A stretch of 64,000 nucleotides of DNA, taken from Gammaproteobacteria bacterium. GTDB taxonomy: Bacteria > Pseudomonadota > Gammaproteobacteria > CAISUE01. The first letter of the stretch is position 1. Each line of letters starts with the position of its first letter. Location: contig JAJNBD010000001.1 of the NCBI GenBank assembly GCA_021156105.1, positions 62,001-126,000 of the forward strand. The letters run 5' to 3'. Below the pieces are notes generated by a model. That model saw nothing but the letters and a program-made list of their open reading frames with translations. It made no database searches and had not been told where the DNA came from. This document shows, one piece after another, positions 53,319-62,096 of this stretch. Made by a program: the position numbers and the translations under genes.

Positions 53319-54765
53319 GCCAATCCTCTAATGTTTCACCTAAGAGTTGTCTGAATTGTAACACGGTGCTTAGGTAGTTAATTTTTGTTTGGATATAATT
53401 TAATTGTACGGTTTTTAACCGAAGCTGCTGTGTGCTGACATCTAGCGCCGAGCTTAAACCATATTTGCGTTTTAGCTCCGTTAAAGTCAATAGCCTTTGC
53501 TGTGCCTCAACACCTTGTTCTGCAATATCGAGCTGCGCTTTCAGGGTTTTTAAACTATTAATGGTGTTGATAGTATTAGTTTCTAGTGACCATGCTTGGC
53601 TTCTAATATTAAGATCGTCATTTTCAAGGCTAGCTTTTGCTTGTAGGGTGTTTTGTCTGGCGCGGACGTCATCGATGGGTACAGTTAAGTTTAAACCGAC
53701 TGTGCCGCCTTGATTGGCGCCATTAAGCAAGGCGCCAGGGCCTGAAGAGGGGCCATCGCCGCTATTAGTTCCCGTGGTGCCTGAAGCTGTTAAATCTAAT
53801 TGAATGCGCTGGTTATCTTTTGCTACGATTAGCGCCCGATTATCAATACGGCGGTTAATGAGAAGGGTTTGATAGCCGACATCATTAGCGAGTACTTTTT
53901 GTTTGGCATCTTCAATGGCAGGAACGCTATCATCTCCAGCATTAAGCTCGGGGTCAATGATGATATTTGCATCAGGCGCTAAACCAATTGTATTAAGCAA
54001 AGTTAATTTTTCTTGTAATAAAGTATTTTGTGCGGAAGTATAACCCAGTTCAGCCTGGGTGAGATCAGCTTGTGCTTGGATATTATCTGCTGGTGCCATT
54101 TTGCCCGCCTTAATCATGAGATTATTTTGAGCAAGGCGATTTTTAACATCATCAAGTGTCATCTTTTCTGCTTCTAAGCTTTGCTGAGCTTGGATAACTT
54201 GGTAATAAGCGGTTACGACATTAACGATATTCGTAATAATTGTATTGCGTAGGCTTAACCGATTAATCCGTTCACTGTCATAAGCATTAGCTAAAGGCAC
54301 TAAGGCAATCTGTGAGCCAAAACCACGAAGCAAAGGTTGAGTTACGGATAACGTTAAAGCCGGATTATAAGTTCCGCCAGAGCTTGGGCCATTTAACGTG
54401 TTTGTTAAATTGGCTTTTACCGTAGCGCCGGAGGCAAGGTTCAACGATGTTGAGGGTGTGAGTGTGTAGGTACTGCTATGTGAAGGCACCCCTAAAGATT
54501 TTGAATAGTTAAAATTTGCGCCACCCGTTAAAGCATACTGTAATTCATATTGGTTTTTAGCAACAACGAGGCCATATTTTTGCACAACGCGGCCAATTTG
54601 TGCACTCTGTACTTGTGGGTTATAGCGCAATGAAAGCAATACCGCATCTTGCAAGGTAAGTTTTTGGGGTTTAGGAGGGATGGGTAAGTTATCGGCAAAT
54701 GTAAAGGTACTTAGAAGAATTAAGCTGGCTGAGAAAAGCGCTGTGGTTTTTAACAGCTGCCTCAT
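53299..54765 (-). CDS. TolC-like outer-membrane efflux channel
   Basis: A 488-residue outer-membrane factor. The signal peptide begins [20 protein letters not shown]. Two repeats typical of the TolC/OEP fold are seen: [20 protein letters not shown] near residue 40 and a second with [20 protein letters not shown] and [20 protein letters not shown] near 400. ATG at 54765 overlaps the mnmA stop (ATGA); the longer ORF upstream is the mnmA frame overlap. It serves the MacA/MacB-like genes that follow. Confidence 0.85.
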   Translation of the reverse strand: MRQLLKTTALFSASLILLSTFTFADNLPIPPKPQKLTLQDAVLLSLRYNPQVQSAQIGRVVQKYGLVVAKNQYELQYALTGGANFNYSKSLGVPSHSSTYTLTPSTSLNLASGATVKANLTNTLNGPSSGGTYNPALTLSVTQPLLRGFGSQIALVPLANAYDSERINRLSLRNTIITNIVNVVTAYYQVIQAQQSLEAEKMTLDDVKNRLAQNNLMIKAGKMAPADNIQAQADLTQAELGYTSAQNTLLQEKLTLLNTIGLAPDANIIIDPELNAGDDSVPAIEDAKQKVLANDVGYQTLLINRRIDNRALIVAKDNQRIQLDLTASGTTGTNSGDGPSSGPGALLNGANQGGTVGLNLTVPIDDVRARQNTLQAKASLENDDLNIRSQAWSLETNTINTINSLKTLKAQLDIAEQGVEAQQRLLTLTELKRKYGLSSALDVSTQQLRLKTVQLNYIQTKINYLSTVLQFRQLLGETLEDWHVQVRY

Positions 54766-55844
54766 CTTACTGCCTCCTCGATAATGCCGCCGCCTAAGCA
54801 AACGTCGCCTTGGTAAAATACAATAGATTGCCCAGATGTAATCGCCCATTGTGGTTTTTCAAATTGCACAAGAAAACGGTTGCTGGCAATTTGTTTTGCT
54901 TGGCAAGTTTGGTCAGGAGTGCGATAACGAATTTTGGCACTGACTTGGAATATTTCACCTGGTGAGTTGCCATTAACCCAGTGTAACTGAGAGCAGATTA
55001 GCTGGTTAGCGTAAAGTTTTGGGTGCTGGTGGTCTTGTGCTACGAGTAAGATATTTTTCTCTATATCTTTTTCAATCACATACCAAGGTAACTCTGCAGC
55101 GCCTTTTTGGCCACCAATGCCTAAGCCTTGTCGTTGGCCAATGGTGTAATACATTAAGCCCTCATGCTGACCGATGACTTTGCCTTCTGGGGTTTGGATT
55201 TTGCCAGGCTGTGCAGGCAAATAGCGTTTAAGGAAATCCTTAAATTTTCGCTCGCCAATAAAACAAATCCCTGTGCTATCTTTTTTATTATATGTTTGTA
55301 AACCAAACGTTTCAGCAATTTTTCGCACGTCAGGTTTAAGTAATTCGCCAACAGGAAATAAACTTTTACTCAGCTGAGCTTGTGATAAAGTATATAAGAA
55401 ATAACTTTGATCTTTATTGGGATCTAAACCTTTTAAGAGTTGATAGCTATCTTCATAAAAGCGCACGCGGGCGTAATGGCCTGTGGCAATACGATCTGCA
55501 CCTTGTGATAGGGCATAGTCTAAGAAGGCTTTAAATTTAATTTCTTTGTTGCAGAGAATATCAGGGTTGGGTGTGCGGCCGCTTTTATATTCGGCTAAAA
55601 AATATTCAAATACGCGATCCCAATATTCTGCGGCAAAATTAATTCGATGAAAAGGAATGTTTAGTTTTTGGCAAATTTTTTCTGCATCTTCTACATCAAC
55701 AGCAGCAGAGCAATAGTCATCCGTATCATCTTCTTCCCAGTTTTTCATAAAAAGGCCTTCCACATCGTAGCCTTGCTGTTGCAACAACAAGGCAGAAACG
55801 GAAGAATCTACGCCTCCTGAGAGGCCAACGATAATTTTGCTCAT
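54762..55844 (-). CDS. mnmA: tRNA-specific 2-thiouridylase MnmA
   Basis: Enzyme that thiolates U34 of tRNAs for Lys, Glu and Gln; 360 residues. PP-loop [20 protein letters not shown] at the N-terminus, then [11 protein letters not shown]. Catalytic cysteines are in [11 protein letters not shown] and [13 protein letters not shown]. The central [13 protein letters not shown] and C-terminal barrel are present. It is embedded in the exporter operon: its ATG overlaps the MNIO stop and its own stop overlaps the TolC-like start. It is a housekeeping gene, so the coupling may be accidental. Confidence 0.96.
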   Translation of the reverse strand: MSKIIVGLSGGVDSSVSALLLQQQGYDVEGLFMKNWEEDDTDDYCSAAVDVEDAEKICQKLNIPFHRINFAAEYWDRVFEYFLAEYKSGRTPNPDILCNKEIKFKAFLDYALSQGADRIATGHYARVRFYEDSYQLLKGLDPNKDQSYFLYTLSQAQLSKSLFPVGELLKPDVRKIAETFGLQTYNKKDSTGICFIGERKFKDFLKRYLPAQPGKIQTPEGKVIGQHEGLMYYTIGQRQGLGIGGQKGAAELPWYVIEKDIEKNILLVAQDHQHPKLYANQLICSQLHWVNGNSPGEIFQVSAKIRYRTPDQTCQAKQIASNRFLVQFEKPQWAITSGQSIVFYQGDVCLGGGIIEEAVR

Positions 55845-56668
55845 AAAGTTTTTTGCGCTATATTGCGTGCTTTTTTTAATTCATTTAAAAGCTGATCGAA
55901 TGGGGGAAGGCGATCATCGCGCTCGATCATGGTGCTAACATTTCCAAAGCGCTTTAGCGCGGTTTCATAAAGGTTCCAGACGTCAGAGATGACTTTATGA
56001 TCATGAGTATCTACAATGATATCACCTAAGTTGGAATGGCCTGCGATATGAAATTGTTGTACGCGGTCCACGGGAATAGCATTTAAATATTCCACCGCAT
56101 CAAAGTTGTGATTAAACGCGCTAACGTAAACATTATTAACGTCAAGTAAGATTTTGCAATCCGCTTGTAGCGCCATTTCCCGCATGAAATCCCATTCGCT
56201 CATGTCTGAATCTTGAAAGGTTAAGTAGCTTGAGGGGTTTTCCAATAAAATTTGCCGGCCAAGGAAGTCTTGCGCTTGCTTAATACGGCTAACAATATGT
56301 TGTAAGGTCTCGTTATTATAGGGGAGGGGCAATAAATCATGGGTGGTTTTACCATGAATGCCTGTCCAGCATAAATGATCAGAAATCCAGCTGACTTCTA
56401 ATCTTTCAGCTAGCTGCTTGATACTTTTGAGGTAACTTTCATCAAGCGCGTCGAGGCTGCCAATGGATAAGCCAACGCCATGCATAACCAGGGGGTAATC
56501 CTGGCGAACTTTCTCGACATGAAATAACGGGCGACCGCCGGGAATCAAGTAGTCTTCAGTAATAATTTCGAACCAATCAACGGGAGGCTTTTCGTTTTCA
56601 ATAATGCCATAGTATTCGGCACGTAAGCCTAGTCCAAAGCCAAGTGGTGGGGTTGTTATTTTTTGCAT
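55841..56668 (-). CDS. MNIO (DUF692) iron enzyme, copy 2, paired with a C-K-G lipoprotein
   Basis: A 275-residue multinuclear iron oxidase like the gene at 46047-46883. Metal-binding stretches are [67 protein letters not shown] and IERDDRLPP. These enzymes convert cysteines of peptides such as bufferins and 3-thiaglutamate precursors. ATG at 56668 is directly after a terminator-like hairpin that follows the lipoprotein gene; TTG at 56689 is an alternative. The three-cysteine lipoprotein 80 bases upstream is the likely substrate. The DUF2063 partner (BufC type) usually found with bufferin enzymes is not here. Confidence 0.88.
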   Translation of the reverse strand: MQKITTPPLGFGLGLRAEYYGIIENEKPPVDWFEIITEDYLIPGGRPLFHVEKVRQDYPLVMHGVGLSIGSLDALDESYLKSIKQLAERLEVSWISDHLCWTGIHGKTTHDLLPLPYNNETLQHIVSRIKQAQDFLGRQILLENPSSYLTFQDSDMSEWDFMREMALQADCKILLDVNNVYVSAFNHNFDAVEYLNAIPVDRVQQFHIAGHSNLGDIIVDTHDHKVISDVWNLYETALKRFGNVSTMIERDDRLPPFDQLLNELKKARNIAQKTL

Positions 56669-56673
56669 AAAAA

Positions 56674-56697
56674 AAGGGCACCTTTTCAAGTGCCCTT
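56674..56697 (-). terminator. Attenuator-like terminator between lipoprotein and MNIO genes
   Basis: AAGGGCAC/GTGCCCTT forms an 8-bp stem with an 8-base loop, and on the minus strand seven T follow before the MNIO ATG. The hairpin also contains the AAGG available as a ribosome site. It would stop most transcripts after the lipoprotein, giving many precursor copies per enzyme. Confidence 0.8.
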
Positions 56698-56748
56698 ATT
56701 ATATCAAATTTGACGCTTGCTCGAAGAACATTCAAGCAAACACTCAAA

Positions 56749-57075
56749 TTATTTTGCAGCATCGGTGCTAGCAGCTGGAGCAGCAGCATCGGTGTTAGCA
56801 GCTGGAGCAGCAGCGTCAGCTTTCTTAGCAGCAGCTTTAGCAGCTTTGTGATGCTTTTTAGCGTGATGCTTTTTAGCGTGAACTGCAGCTTTTTTGCCTT
56901 TGCATGCAGCCATACCTTTGCAGGTAGCTTGGCCTTTGCAGGAAGCCATGTTCTTTGTTGTTGTAGCTGTTGCTACTGGAGTTGTGGTCACGCTACCGTT
57001 GTCGGTACCTTGAGTTGCACAACCAGCTAACACTAAAGAAGCTGCAGCAGCAGCGAGTAACAATTTCTTAGACAT
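56749..57075 (-). CDS. C-K-G repeat lipoprotein, bufferin-like MNIO substrate candidate
   Basis: A 108-residue exported protein starting at ATG 57075 (GAGGA eight bases before). The signal MSKKLLLAAAAASLVLAGC has a lipobox LAGC, so it should be lipidated at Cys19. A Thr-rich spacer leads to ASCKGQATCKGMAACKGK: three cysteines (46, 52, 58) at six-residue spacing, each followed by Lys-Gly. Next comes a Lys/His cluster (HAKKHHAKKHHK) and an Ala/Pro/Asp repeat tail (DAAAPAANTDAAAPAASTD). Bufferins carry repeated E-G-K-C-G motifs whose cysteines are oxidised by an MNIO to bind copper. The C-K-G hexads and neighbouring MNIO make this a variant of that theme; the metal is a guess. Confidence 0.65.
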   Translation of the reverse strand: MSKKLLLAAAAASLVLAGCATQGTDNGSVTTTPVATATTTKNMASCKGQATCKGMAACKGKKAAVHAKKHHAKKHHKAAKAAAKKADAAAPAANTDAAAPAASTDAAK

Positions 57076-57347
57076 GTAAAAATTCCTCAATTAAATTTAA
57101 TTAAATTTAAATACTGAACCATACGCAGCTCGAAAAATCCATTACCTGCTTAATAATAAAGCGGATAGTTTTCTTTATTGAGAAGAGTATAGTTTTTGCT
57201 TTAAATGCTATAGAAGCCATTGCCAGCAAAGTTAACTAGGCGAATTATGCCAATTGTTGCTAAGAAATGCAAGACTTACTTGAATTTTTCTTTAAAACCA
57301 GGTAATTTGTAGGGTTTTACGAAGTTAAAAATAAGGCGATTAAGCTT

Positions 57348-59363
57348 ATGACTCACTCCTCACACTTGGCTGACCAAGCAACGGCAGCACCAGACCAAGA
57401 TCTCCCTGAATTAACGATTAAAGCCTTAATACTCGGGATTGTTCTAGCAATTGTCCTGGCGGCATCTAATGCTTATTTAGGGTTAAAAGCTGGAACAACA
57501 ATTTCTGCTTCTATTCCTGCCGCTGTGATTTCAATGGTTATTTTGCGCATGTTTAAAAACTCAAATATCCTTGAAAGCAATATTGTGCAAACAGCTGCTT
57601 CTGCTGGTGAAGCGTTAGTGGCTGGCGTAGCTTTTATCATCCCTGCATTTTTATTTGTAGGGTATTGGCATGATTTTAAATATTGGGATTGTGTGCTGAT
57701 CTCCATTTCAGGTGGGGTATTAGGCGTTATTCTTTCTGTGCCAATTCGCCGCGTATTATTAGCGAATCCTCAGCTACCATTTCCAGAAGGTATGGCTATA
57801 GGTCATGTGCTAAAAGCGAGTGAAGATAAGGGCTTTGGGATTAAATATTTATTAAGTGGTGGCCTAGTTGGCGCTGTTGTTGGGTTTGCTCAAGATGGTT
57901 TGCAAGTTTTAGCAGGTAGTTATACCAAATGGTTTTCAGTTAACAATATTGTCGTTGGTTGCGGTATTGGTTTTTCTCCAGCGCTACTTGCGGCAGGATA
58001 TATTGTTGGCTTTGGTGTGGGGGCAAGTATGCTAATCGGCGTACTTATTTCATGGGTGGCTGGCGTGTCAGTTTTAAGTTATCTGCACCCTACAAATTTA
58101 GCACCAGCAGATTTTGTAAGTGCAATCGCTCATACGGATCTTCGCTACGTTGGTTTAGGTGCTATGTTGGTTGGTGGCATTGCGATGATTATTAAGCTAT
58201 TTAAACCAATTGTTGATGGTTTGCGTATTATCATCTTAGATAAATTAGCCGCTAAAGGTGACTGCGCACAAGTGCCAAGAACTGAGCGAGATTTATCGAT
58301 TAAACAAATTGCAGGTGTTTTTGTTGTTTGCTTATTAACTATTTTCTTTCTTTATCGACATGAGCTGTTAATAAATTTTAACTTGCCGTTATGGCAATCT
58401 AGTTTGATACTAACTGCATTGATGGTTTTTGCACTTAGCATGGCGTTTGTGTTTTCTTGCCTGTGCAGTTATTTCTCGGGCTTAGTGGGTGCGACCAATA
58501 ACCCTGTTTCTGCAATGATTTTAGGCGTGGTTATTTTAGTGTCTTTCCTAATTTTATTATGTTTGAAGCATGATTTGGCAGCGGACCCTGCGGCAAAAGC
58601 CTCTGCAACAGGTTTGGCAATCATGGTTGCTGCCGTTGTTGCCTGTGCTTTAACTTTAAATACAGAAACCATTCAAGACTTAAAAGCAGGAAGCATGGTT
58701 GGTGCTACACCATGGAAGCAACAGGTAATGCTTTTCTTAGGGGTGGGTGTTGCTGCTTTTGTTATTCCTGGTGTAATGAAATTACTCTTTAATGCTTATG
58801 GAATGGCAGGTGTGTTCCCTCGACCAGGTATGGACCCAGCGCAATCTTTAAGCGCACCACAAAGTGCGATGATGGGTTTAGTTGTTAAAGCCGTATTTGC
58901 TCATAATTTGCCTTGGAATTTCATTTTAACCGGCGGCACAATTGCCATTATTTGCATGCTAGCAAATATCTTTTTACAACGTCGCAACATGCATGTTATT
59001 GTGCTTGCTGTTGGTTTAGGCATTTATCTACCGCCTGATACGACCGTACCTCTCATTTTGGGTGGTTTTGCTTCTTATCTTGTAAATCGCCGTAACCGAA
59101 AACTTGAAACGCTTGGGGCTCCTATCTGTAAAGATAAGGATCATCAACGTCGTCAAAAAAGCCTTATGTTAGCTTGTGGCATGGTAGCAGGATCAGCACT
59201 GATGGGTGTGATACTGGCAATTCCCTTTGTTATTGCGCAATCAACAAGCGTTTTAGCGATTGTGTCAGAAAAGTTTTTGCCCATTGCTGCAATCTTAAGC
59301 GCAATTATTACACTTAGCATCGTGATATGGATTTATCGTGTCGCAGCTCATGCAGAGAATTAA
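57348..59363 (+). CDS. OPT-family oligopeptide transporter
   Basis: A 671-residue inner-membrane transporter with about 16 helices. The first block is AASNAYLGLKAGTTISASIP, the OPT signature. Others are NIVQTAASAGEALVAGVAFI, LPFPEGMAIGHVLKASED and GATNNPVSAMILGVVIL. A large cytosolic loop near residues 300-330 is present. It belongs to the bacterial branch that takes up short peptides or metal-ligand complexes. It starts 257 bases after the divergent lipoprotein gene and overlaps no other gene; pdxJ follows closely. Confidence 0.88.
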   Translation: MTHSSHLADQATAAPDQDLPELTIKALILGIVLAIVLAASNAYLGLKAGTTISASIPAAVISMVILRMFKNSNILESNIVQTAASAGEALVAGVAFIIPAFLFVGYWHDFKYWDCVLISISGGVLGVILSVPIRRVLLANPQLPFPEGMAIGHVLKASEDKGFGIKYLLSGGLVGAVVGFAQDGLQVLAGSYTKWFSVNNIVVGCGIGFSPALLAAGYIVGFGVGASMLIGVLISWVAGVSVLSYLHPTNLAPADFVSAIAHTDLRYVGLGAMLVGGIAMIIKLFKPIVDGLRIIILDKLAAKGDCAQVPRTERDLSIKQIAGVFVVCLLTIFFLYRHELLINFNLPLWQSSLILTALMVFALSMAFVFSCLCSYFSGLVGATNNPVSAMILGVVILVSFLILLCLKHDLAADPAAKASATGLAIMVAAVVACALTLNTETIQDLKAGSMVGATPWKQQVMLFLGVGVAAFVIPGVMKLLFNAYGMAGVFPRPGMDPAQSLSAPQSAMMGLVVKAVFAHNLPWNFILTGGTIAIICMLANIFLQRRNMHVIVLAVGLGIYLPPDTTVPLILGGFASYLVNRRNRKLETLGAPICKDKDHQRRQKSLMLACGMVAGSALMGVILAIPFVIAQSTSVLAIVSEKFLPIAAILSAIITLSIVIWIYRVAAHAEN

Positions 59364-59367
59364 TGTG

Positions 59368-60093
59368 ATGAGAAAGTTACTTGGGGTAAATATCGACCAT
59401 GTTGCCACTGTAAGGCAGGCAAGGGGCACGGTTTATCCTAGCGTGATAGAGGCAGGCTTGGCTGTTGAGAAAGTTGGGGCTGACTCTGTTACCGTGCATT
59501 TGCGCGAAGATCGCCGCCATATACAAGATTCTGATGTCTTGCAGCTAAAGCAGCAGCTAAAGATTCCTTTAAATCTAGAGTTGGCAGCTAATCCTGAAAT
59601 GGTAGCTTTTGCTTGCCAAGTTAGGCCGGCTTATTGTTGTATCGTACCTGAAAAACGTCAAGAACTAACTACAGAAGGTGGTTTAGATGTGCTTGCTAAT
59701 CGTCATACTTTAGCACCACATATCGCTGCTTTATCGCAAGCCGGGATTGTTGTTTCGCTATTCATAGATCCTGAGTTGGCGCAGATTGATGGGGCTGAGA
59801 GCTTAGGCGTAAAGGTTATTGAGCTGCATACGGGAGACTATGCTGAAGCAGAAAGCCTTGAAGAGCGACAGGCTCAGTTAAACCGTATCACAACAGCCAC
59901 GAGCATTGCTGCTAGTAAAGGGATGCAGGTTAACGCGGGGCATGGATTAAATTATGCTAATACCTTTGATATTGCAGCAATTCCTGAGATTACGGAGTTA
60001 AATATTGGGCACGCTATTATTGCTCGTGCTATATTTGTTGGCCTTGAGCAAGCGGTGCAAGACATGTTGGATATCTTACAAAAAGCTTCATAA
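59368..60093 (+). CDS. pdxJ: Pyridoxine 5'-phosphate synthase
   Basis: TIM-barrel enzyme that condenses 3-amino-2-oxopropyl phosphate and 1-deoxyxylulose 5-phosphate to make vitamin B6. N-terminal LLGVNIDHVATVRQARGTVY, then TVHLREDRRHIQDSDV with the catalytic acid-base histidine region. LIDPE-like SLFIDPELAQIDG and the C-terminal NAGHGLNYAN and LNIGHAIIARAIF phosphate loop follow. ATG at 59368 gives the family start; upstream in-frame starts overlap the OPT gene end. It lies 5 bases after that gene. Confidence 0.95.
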   Translation: MRKLLGVNIDHVATVRQARGTVYPSVIEAGLAVEKVGADSVTVHLREDRRHIQDSDVLQLKQQLKIPLNLELAANPEMVAFACQVRPAYCCIVPEKRQELTTEGGLDVLANRHTLAPHIAALSQAGIVVSLFIDPELAQIDGAESLGVKVIELHTGDYAEAESLEERQAQLNRITTATSIAASKGMQVNAGHGLNYANTFDIAAIPEITELNIGHAIIARAIFVGLEQAVQDMLDILQKAS

Positions 60094-60116
60094 CAACTGC
60101 TCGTTTGTTATGAAGC
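60085..60116 (-). terminator. Terminator of the proline-rich gene, overlapping the pdxJ end
   Basis: GCTTCATAACAA/TTGTTATGAAGC forms a 12-bp stem with an 8-base loop. On the minus strand TTTTTG follows, so it ends the gene at 60124-60687. The left arm lies in the last codons of pdxJ. Confidence 0.75.
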
Positions 60117-60123
60117 ATCTGCT

Positions 60124-60687
60124 TTATATGTTCCTAAACAAAGTTCGCGAACTATCTACTTCTTCTGCCGCTACTTCAGAACACGCTCTACTCATTTTAG
60201 GTGATTGACCTGGTTGCTGTGGAGGTGTGCTTGGCGGCATAGGAAAAGCTGGGCAAAAATCTTCTTGACCTGCGTTTCTTGCGTATAGTGAGCTTTGTGT
60301 TGTTTGCGATTGGCGACGCGGAGGAGGTGGGGGAAGGTCTTTAATATTAAAAACAGTCTGGCTTGTTTCTGCTGCTTTGCTAGCGATAGGTTCATCTTTA
60401 TATTGTAAGGATTGGATGAATAATTCATTACGTTGCTGCGAAATTATAATAAATATTTCATTTAAATCTTTTGCTTCTCGATAGATGTTAGCATGGCTTT
60501 CTTGAGCTTTTTCCGCTATCTTGAGTAAACGGGCCCATTTCTCGCCTAAAGAAAAATCTTCTCTTGCGATGATAGCTTTTGCTTGTAAAGTATCAAGCGC
60601 TAAAACTGAACTATGTAGCTGTGATAAAAGTGAAGTAAGTTTTAAATCAAATGCGGTGATAATTTCTTTTATTGCACTTAGTGTCAT
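60124..60687 (-). CDS. Proline-rich hypothetical protein, effector-like
   Basis: A 187-residue soluble protein. Residues 1-90 are helical (FDLKLTSLLSQLHSSVLALD; ARLLKIAEKAQESHANIYRE). Residues 115-165 carry two proline runs (LPPPPPRRQ and FPMPPSTPPQQPGQSP). The last 25 residues are rich in acidic and Ser residues (SEVAAEEVDSSRTLFRNI). No signal peptide. Poly-proline plus an acidic/hydroxylated C-terminus is a known style of Dot/Icm-type substrates, and PPPPP could bind host SH3 or profilin-type domains. This is speculative and no homolog is recognised. Confidence 0.45.
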   Translation of the reverse strand: MTLSAIKEIITAFDLKLTSLLSQLHSSVLALDTLQAKAIIAREDFSLGEKWARLLKIAEKAQESHANIYREAKDLNEIFIIISQQRNELFIQSLQYKDEPIASKAAETSQTVFNIKDLPPPPPRRQSQTTQSSLYARNAGQEDFCPAFPMPPSTPPQQPGQSPKMSRACSEVAAEEVDSSRTLFRNI

Positions 60688-60744
60688 AAGTCGTCCAAAT
60701 GTTTTTGTCGTTATCGGATTAGCGCGAGATTATACCTGATTTTT

Positions 60745-61137
60745 TTAAGAAAAAGCATTTTTTACCCAATTAATTTGGTTTCTATCAATAGCAATGACAT
60801 CTATTCTGCAGCAATGTCGCTGAAATTCTGGGTGTGTCAGTAAAAAATATTGTGCCGTGCGCTTAATTTTTTTCTGCTTAGAAGGAGTGATGGATTCAGT
60901 TGCGCTGCCATAGCTAATTTGTGCGCGATAACGTACTTCAATAAAAATTAAGGCATCATGTTCAAGCATAATTAAATCCAACTCGCCAAGCTTGCAATGA
61001 AAGTTTTGGCAAACAAGCTTTAAGCCTTGGCTGTTTAGGTAAGTCAAAGCTTGATTTTCAAAGTGAGTTCCAAGTTCTTTTGCTAATGTCATAGCTGTCT
61101 GTGTCTTTTGTTTCGCGCATGCTTGTGCTTTGCTCAT
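60745..61137 (-). CDS. YraN/UPF0102 family protein
   Basis: A 130-residue endonuclease-fold protein of unknown role, often near rsmI and lpoA in other genomes. The motifs are GTHFENQALTYLNSQGLKLV at the N-terminus, NFHCKLGELDLIMLEHDALI (the E-x-D-x-I nuclease core), then FIEVRYRAQISYGSATESIT and KKIKRTAQYFL. The first 15 residues (MSKAQACAKQKTQTA) may not belong; ATG at about 61092 is an alternative start. Confidence 0.88.
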   Translation of the reverse strand: MSKAQACAKQKTQTAMTLAKELGTHFENQALTYLNSQGLKLVCQNFHCKLGELDLIMLEHDALIFIEVRYRAQISYGSATESITPSKQKKIKRTAQYFLLTHPEFQRHCCRIDVIAIDRNQINWVKNAFS

Positions 61138-61269
61138 AAGAGCTTACTGCGTGCGCCAAAATCTGCTTGTGTGTGGCTGCTTATGTTATGCTTTGAAGGA
61201 AGCCTAATAGGCAAGCATGAGCTTATTGAGTGGTATAATAGGCTACTTCATTAAGACTTTGGCGTGTTT

Positions 61270-61704
61270 ATGTATTTAGTCAAAAAGAAATTAAAGGATT
61301 TCTCTTCAGCTCATCGTGTATTAAAGGGTTATCAAGGGAAGTGTCAGCATTTGCATGGTCATAACTATGTGAGTACGGTATTAATTGGGGCAGAAGTATT
61401 AGACCCTTACGATTTTGTCATTGATTTTAATGATGTAAAACGTATTTGCGATGATTGGATTGAAACTTACTTTGATCATGCGACTTTAGTCTCTGCTGAA
61501 GATCAGATCTTACTAGATTTTGTTATTGAGCAAAAGCAAAAATATTATTTAATTCCGGGTAACAAAAACTCCACAGTAGAAGTATTAGCTGAGCATTTAT
61601 TTGAGGAATTCTCTGCTCTATTTGCGAAAGAATATCCGCATATCAAGCTGCTCGAAGTTGAAATTGCAGAAACGCCTAACTCAAAAGTGATTTATCGAAA
61701 ATGA
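61270..61704 (+). CDS. queD: 6-pyruvoyltetrahydropterin synthase / QueD family
   Basis: Zinc enzyme of the T-fold family, likely 6-carboxytetrahydropterin synthase of queuosine synthesis. KDFSSAHRVLKGYQGKCQHL followed by HGHNYVS supplies the zinc histidines and the catalytic Cys. VIDFNDVKRICDDWI and LDHATL-like YFDHATLV follow, and the C-terminal VEIAETPNSKVIY holds the pterin-binding Glu. At about 144 residues it is slightly long. Start ATG at 61270 (GTG at 61264 is open). Its stop overlaps the HIT gene start. Confidence 0.88.
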   Translation: MYLVKKKLKDFSSAHRVLKGYQGKCQHLHGHNYVSTVLIGAEVLDPYDFVIDFNDVKRICDDWIETYFDHATLVSAEDQILLDFVIEQKQKYYLIPGNKNSTVEVLAEHLFEEFSALFAKEYPHIKLLEVEIAETPNSKVIYRK

Positions 61705-62096
61705 AAAATTGCCCTTTTTGTACACCTGAAAACTTTGCTTCTCGCATGATTAAAGAATTTGATCGCGCTTATTGGATATTAGCTGAAAACCAATTCTACG
61801 AAGGTTATAGCATATTAATTAGCAAGCAACATTTTCGTGAATGGCATGAAGTGCCGGAAGAAATCGTAGCAGAATTAAATCAAAACTTAAGGTCGATTGC
61901 TGCTACAATTCAAGCTAAATTTCAGCCACATAAGTTAAACTTGGCTTCTTTAGGCAATGTGGTAGAGCATTTGCACTGGCATATAATTCCACGCTATTTA
62001 TCTGATCCAAATTCTGGTGGCCCACCAAACTTTAGTATGCCTGCTACGCTAACGCCAGAGTTATTTGACAAATTAAAAGAAAAGTTAAACGCTTAA
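61701..62096 (+). CDS. HIT-family hydrolase
   Basis: A 131-residue histidine-triad nucleotide-binding protein. The N-terminal NCPFC resembles the zinc or structural CPFC of HIT proteins. The catalytic triad VVEHLHWHIIPRYLSD near residue 93 fits H-x-H-x-H. Substrates are usually nucleotide conjugates such as Ap4A or AMP-lysine. It overlaps queD by 4 bases, and its end overlaps the end of the convergent OTU gene by 12 bases. Confidence 0.85.
   Translation: MKNCPFCTPENFASRMIKEFDRAYWILAENQFYEGYSILISKQHFREWHEVPEEIVAELNQNLRSIAATIQAKFQPHKLNLASLGNVVEHLHWHIIPRYLSDPNSGGPPNFSMPATLTPELFDKLKEKLNA

Noticed and set aside
56761..56890. Low-complexity Ala/Lys/Asp coding stretch as a DNA repeat or CRISPR
   Set aside because: The repetition is in the coding sequence of the lipoprotein tail; there are no spacers of constant length. 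No CRISPR array was seen anywhere in the window.
56749..57075. A canonical bufferin (DUF2282) precursor
   Set aside because: The protein has a lipobox and C-K-G hexads instead of repeated EGKCG, and the DUF2063 partner is missing. It is reported as a variant only.
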